Made by a program: the position numbers and the translations under genes. From positions 27,127 through 91,126 of the forward strand of contig JAFSYM010000104.1 of NCBI GenBank assembly GCA_017450005.1: a stretch of DNA of 64,000 nucleotides. The letters run 5' to 3'. This document shows positions 41,401 through 47,400 of this stretch, one piece after another. How positions within the stretch are numbered: position 1 is the stretch's first letter; every line of letters starts with the position of its first letter. This DNA comes from Clostridia bacterium. Lineage in GTDB: Bacteria > Bacillota > Clostridia > Oscillospirales > Acutalibacteraceae. Under the pieces are notes generated by a model. That model saw only the letters and a program-made list of their open reading frames with translations, was not told the DNA's origin and searched no databases.

Positions 41401-44400
41401 CTCATAGAAGAATGCAGCAGCAAGGTTGCCGTCGTTCTTATCGTTGATGTTGTAGCCGACAAGCAGGTCGATCAGAATGCCGGTCAGCGCGTCAACGGGT
41501 TCGCCGTCGTAGTTGCCGCCCTCGTCTTCGACGTTGCGGTTCAACTGGTTGACGATCTGTTCCACGATTTCCAGAATGTTCCCGTTGGAAATCAGGGTCT
41601 GTTCGTCTTCGGTCAAGCCTTCGTTGGCGGTCAGCAGATCGCCGACAAGCTTACCGACCATGGTGACGAATTCGGGCGTCATCAATGTACGAATCAGGGT
41701 AATAAGCATGCGTCCGCCGCCGCCGCCGTTGAACTTCGTGAACTGGTTCCGGGTGGCAGTTGCGCCGTTGGTTTCCTGACCGAGCGCGACTTCCGTGCGC
41801 TTGGTGGTCGCCGTCGTATTGATCGTCACGGCGCCTTCGGAGGCAAGGCGGGAGAATCTGAGAATGTCAAGGGAAACGTAGTCCTTAGCCGCGTTGGTCT
41901 GCTGGTCGGCGGACAGCGATTTCCAGTCGGAGTCAACCAGACGGGTCAGCACCTGGTTGAGCAGGGATTCGAGATCCAGCACGGAGTCCAGCAGGGACGC
42001 AAGGTCGAGCTTCACCACGCGGGAAAGGATCGGATCCACGATGTCGAGCAGCGTCATGACCGGCTCGATCAGGTTCTGGACGGCCAGCGAGAAGTTGCTG
42101 GTCTCTTCACCTGTGTCTTCGCGGTTATACCGATACAGGAAGTATGCGATGTTCGGCAGCACCGAGAAGATGATCTGCAGCGGCGTCTCAAGCAGACCGG
42201 GCTGCTCGCCGGAGCCGATGAGCAGCGTCAGGATGGCCTGAAGCAGCGGATCGAGCGGGTTGCGGATCATCGGGGCAAAACGGTTTTGAACAGTCTTGCC
42301 GTCTTCGGTATGCGTGCCCTTCACGATGATATTACTGCGCGCGTAATAACCGCCGTTCGGATCGTTTGCGGAGGACGCGGAGCGGTAAACAAGGGTGTTG
42401 AATTCCTTCTGCGTCATGACAGAGATGTCGTCGCCGGTATAGCGGCTGCTGTCAAGGTTGAACGCTTCCAGAATCGGCACAATGGCCTCGCCGTAGCCGG
42501 CGTTGCCGCGGATGGTCAGACGGTCGGCGATCGTCAGGTTTTCGCCGGTCAGAATCAGGTTCAGCACCGGCGCGATCGGCGCGAGCAGGGACTCGAACAG
42601 GTTGAGCAGTTCGGTGTAAGCGTCGCGGAAGCGGTCGTTCAAAGAGGAGCCGTCATCGTTCGGAATGGAGACGGTCAGCCACTGGAAGTCGCGCTCATAG
42701 CCCACGTCCACCCAGGTCATGCCGGGTCTGTCGCCTTCGCCTTCAAAGCCCTTCTTCGCCTGTGCCCAGATTTCGCTTGCGCTGGCGTTCGCCGCCGGGT
42801 ACGCACCGGTCACAAAGAAGTAGGCCTGACGCTCAAGCCATCTGCCGATGGTGGGATTGTAGCCCATGTCACCGGAGGTGGTTGCGCGCTGATAGATGGC
42901 ATACGGGGTAAAATCGATATCGAAGTCCTGCAGCAGTGTCAGCAGCAGATCGATCGTTGAATTCATCTTGCCGTCGTCGCCGACAAGGAGCGAGCTCATC
43001 AGACCCTCACGGTCCGCGTTGCCGAAGACAATGCCCATGACCAGATCGATGAAGTTGTTGTTGAGCAGAAGGCGGGAAATGATTTCGCCCAGCTCGTCAT
43101 AGTTTTCGTCGCCGTTCGCAACTGCCTCCAAAATGTCAGCCACCCAGTCAGCGTCTGCGGAAGCGAGCGAGGAGATCAGATTGTTGATGGTGTCGCCGAG
43201 CATGTTGACCAGCGTCGGCACCATGGATGCGATGAGCTTATCGGCGTTCGCAATGGCAAGGTCCGCCTTGGCTTCCATGCTCGTCAGCGGGTTGCCGTTT
43301 GCATCTTTATACTCTGCAAAGTCTGCCAGAGACTTGGGCAGATACTGGCCGAGGACAAAGGGCGACGTGTTGCCGGTTCCGAGATAGCTGTTGCCCTCGT
43401 CGTCGGAGAACTTGCCGGTAAGCACAGTGTCCTCATAGTTGACATATTCCACCTGATACTCATTCAGCAACGCGACGAGAATGGCCATGATGTTGTCGGC
43501 CTGACCGTCAAGCAGCGGAATGATGGTATCGAGGATCGATTTGCCGTCCTCACCCGGAGTGATCAGACCGTCGAGCAGCGGCTTGATCTGATAGATCGTG
43601 CCGTCGTCCATGATCCAGCGCAGCAGCACAAGGATCGTGTCGCCCGGGTCAACGTTCAGGTGATAGCCCTTTCTGGTCTTCACGCCGGTGAAGGAGTAGG
43701 ACGAACGCACAGCAAACGCCATGAAGCGGTTGACCGGGATGCGCAGGCCGACCACAAAGGTCTGAGAGGTCTGGATCGTGTGGCCTTCCTTCTGGGTGAA
43801 GGTCAACTGATTCATTCTGGTGCCGTCCATCAGCCATTGCAGGAACAACGCACCCTGCGAATACAGGAGGTTGCCCTCTTCGTCTTTCGCCTGCTCTTTG
43901 GTAACACCTGTGACCTCATAATTACCCGTATCCGTATTGAGCCGCGACGATACATTGAATTTGTACATCTTAATTGGTGTTTCCTTCGTCGTGGTCTTGG
44001 TCGAGAACAGATTGTAGAGCGTCTGGGTCAGCATACCCATGCCGGTAATATAATAGGTCTGGTTGCCGTCTATATACTCGACCGCCGACTTGGAGCTGGT
44101 GGTCGCCACCTCGCTGCCCGAAGCATTCGGCGCCATGTAGCCGACAACGGTAGATTCGCTGCCCACGCTTTCGTCCACATCGGCCGTGGCCGGATCATCC
44201 TTGACCATCGCCACCTTGGATGCCTGATGCAGATACTTCGAATAGTGCGTATCGTCATCTTCCGAAAGCCCGTTGCTGTCTGTCGGGTCTTGCGGTGCGG
44301 TCTTTGTAAACTCAAATTTGAGCAGCATCTGCAACACGCCGGTCAAACCGCCGCGCAGCGCGTTCAAAACATCGCCGATAGTGCCGCCGAGACTGCTGAG

Positions 44401-47400
44401 CAGCTCACCAACCTTCAGCATATAGAACTGTGCATTGATCTGGATGGTCGGGAAAATACCGAACTTGATGCTCTTCAGACCGAGGGCAACCGCAACGTTG
44501 TTCAGCTTCGGCAGAATCTGGTCATATTCCAGTGCAGCCAACAGGTTCGGCAACAGGCCGAGGATGGTTTCCACCGGTTTGACAAACAGGACGTTGTTCA
44601 TCCACCAGAAGAGCGGTTCAAGCAAATACTGCCACAGACCGACACCGTAGGAGGTGTTGGTCTCGCTGCCGTAGGAGCCGATGAGCTTGGACTTGTTGAC
44701 GATCGTGGTGTTCGTCACGTTGAGCATATCCGCCCAGCTATGATAACCGCCGCGCTGTGCGCTCCAGCCTTCTTTGATGCCAAGCAACTCATACAGCGGC
44801 ACGAACAGTGTTTCATACAGCGGGGAACGGCCTTTACCGCGGACAAACGCTTCCGCTGTCAGGTCGCCGCCCATGAACACGTCGGCTTTATACACTGTCA
44901 GGTCATCGTTGTCAGATTTCAGCAGCATCGCCAGCGGTGCGCCGAGACCGCACAAAGCGGCTGCAAGGGAGTGATAAAGACCCTGCGCGTCAGTGACGTG
45001 CCAAATCTCCTGCGGGGTGTACATGTTCCAGTCGATGTAATCCCAGCCACGGATATAACCCTTGTTGGAGCCGATGCCCCAATCCCTCTCATCGGTGGTC
45101 GCGTGACCGTCTCTGCCGGTCGCCGTCTTATCCGTCGAGATCATATCAAGGAACTTGCTGTAATCGTATTTGTTTTTCAGCGTGCTGTTGCTGCCGCCGA
45201 AGAAATCACCGTTGAAGAACTTATACCAGAGCACTTCCGCCTTGGTGTCGCCGCCGTTGCCGGTGTGGTCGTAAGCGGAGTTCCAATAGAAGTGATGCGG
45301 CATAACGGGAAGCACGCCGCCCAGAACGTCGGGCAGAATGACATACATGTGCGCCGTACCGAGCACGGGGATGTCGTAATCACCGTTCGGTGCAAACGGA
45401 TCATCGCCGGTATACAGCGGGCCGCTGCTCGGATCACCAATCAGTCCATAAATCATCGGATACAGTTTTTCAAGAACCAAGGACTGCAGGGAACCGCCGT
45501 AGAGCAGCTTGAGAATCAAGTTGATCAGATATTCGCGCAGCGTCCCGACCTTGGAGATCTGATCGGACTGACCGACCAGGGTACGGTCGACAAAGCTGCC
45601 GGCCGGATAGCTCTTACCGTCGTAAGTGAAGGCAGAACTTGTCGTGTAATATCTGCCCTTGTGCGCGGTGCCGTCCACTTCGGTGTAGTCATATTCCCAG
45701 TTGCCGAGGAAGGAGACCTTTTCGCCGGTTTCCTCATCGGTGGAGGACAGGAACTTATCAAGCAGGTTCGCCACGTCGCGGGAAACGAGCATGGTGTCGA
45801 TGTCGGCGATTGCGCCGTCCATCAAGTCATAGATGCTCTGTTCTTCCAGCAGACCGATCTTGTCGGCGACGGTGCGGATCGCGGAGACGTCGAGTCTGCC
45901 GATACCGCGAACCCAGCCGTAAGGTGCACTGGTGCCGCCGGTGATGAAGGTAGACATGATTGAATAGTCGCCGCCGATGGCGGAGTCAAAGCGATTCACA
46001 AGGCCGTCGCGGAAGGATCTCCACTGGGTCTGGAAGTCCAGCGCGTAGTTGTAGTACTGCAGCACACGCGCCGCCTGTGCGCGAAGCACGCTGGTCTGCG
46101 GCCAGGTCTCGTCGCGCATCGTATCGTAATCGTAGTCATACTGAGCGTTTGTGTTGTGGATCAAATCCTCGGTGGAATCCAGCACCCAGTCGTCAAGGGT
46201 CTGACCGTTTCCGAGGTTGACCGACAAGCCGTCCTCGAGCGCGTCATACGCCATGAGCACGGATTCATAGTTCCAGTACGTGATCTTGTTGTTCTGAGCG
46301 CCGCTGCCGGTGAAGGCGCCTTCGTTGTAGTATTTTTCCACACGGTCCATCAGATCCATCGAGCGCATAAGCATCCGCGCTTCCAGTTCAATCAGGAAAG
46401 ACGTGTAGCCTTCAAAGACCTCGGCCGCCGTCTGGGTCGCGGTGCCGTAGATGGCGTCGAAGATCGCGATGTCTTCTTCAGTTGTAGATTTGGAAAGCGT
46501 GTAGGCCTGCGAATAAACCGCGTTATATTCGGTGAAGGTCTTCTGCAGCTCCGCCGTCGTCTTGCCCGCCAGAATCGTGGACTTGATTGTATCCATCGTC
46601 AGCTTGTCGTTCGCCTGGGTGGTACCGTAGACGTCAACCGTGGAAATGGAAATTTGGCTGAGCAAACGCTCATAGAGCTTTTCGGTGATCGCCGCGCCGG
46701 ATTCCGGCTTGGACAGACGCACCGTGTTAAAGCTCGTGTATTTCAGGATGTAGTTTTCAATGCCGACCTTCAGCGGGCGCGCATTGGTCAGGAACTCAAT
46801 CGCTTCCGTTTTGTCGGCGATCAAGTTGCCGTTGCGATCAAGCGCCTTGCCGCAGCCGAGGGTATAGGCCTCATCGTTGACGCCGTCCCAAAATTCCGTT
46901 CCGCTCGTGTTGTTCCATGCCTCGGTCTGCTTTTCGTTGCCGTGGTCATACGTCGGGATCGGATTTTCGGAATCGGTATAGCTCGCAAGCAGATCCGCAT
47001 TGAGCAGCGCGTATTTCTTCGCAATGTTCAAACGCATGCCGTTGGCCACCGCAAGGAAGTTCGACGAATAGCTGTCGTCGTCCTTGAGGGAATCCATGGT
47101 TGCGCAGACCATGTTGCTGATGTTGCTGCCGTTCGCGCCGAGCACCGAAGTCAACGTCAAATAAGTCTCCGCAATGTTCGCTTCAAAATAGCCGAACATC
47201 GTGGGGATCGATTCCGCCGTCAGGTTCTCTTCGCTGTAATCGTCCGCGGCGGGAAGGTCGGAAGCGGCCATGATCGCGTCGATTCTGGGAATGAGCTGCG
47301 TCGCATAGTAGTAGTAGTCCACATACATCAGCGCAGTGTCGCGCCATTCGAGCGCTTCGTCATAGGTCTTGCCGACCTCGGGCGCAATGTACTTGTTCCA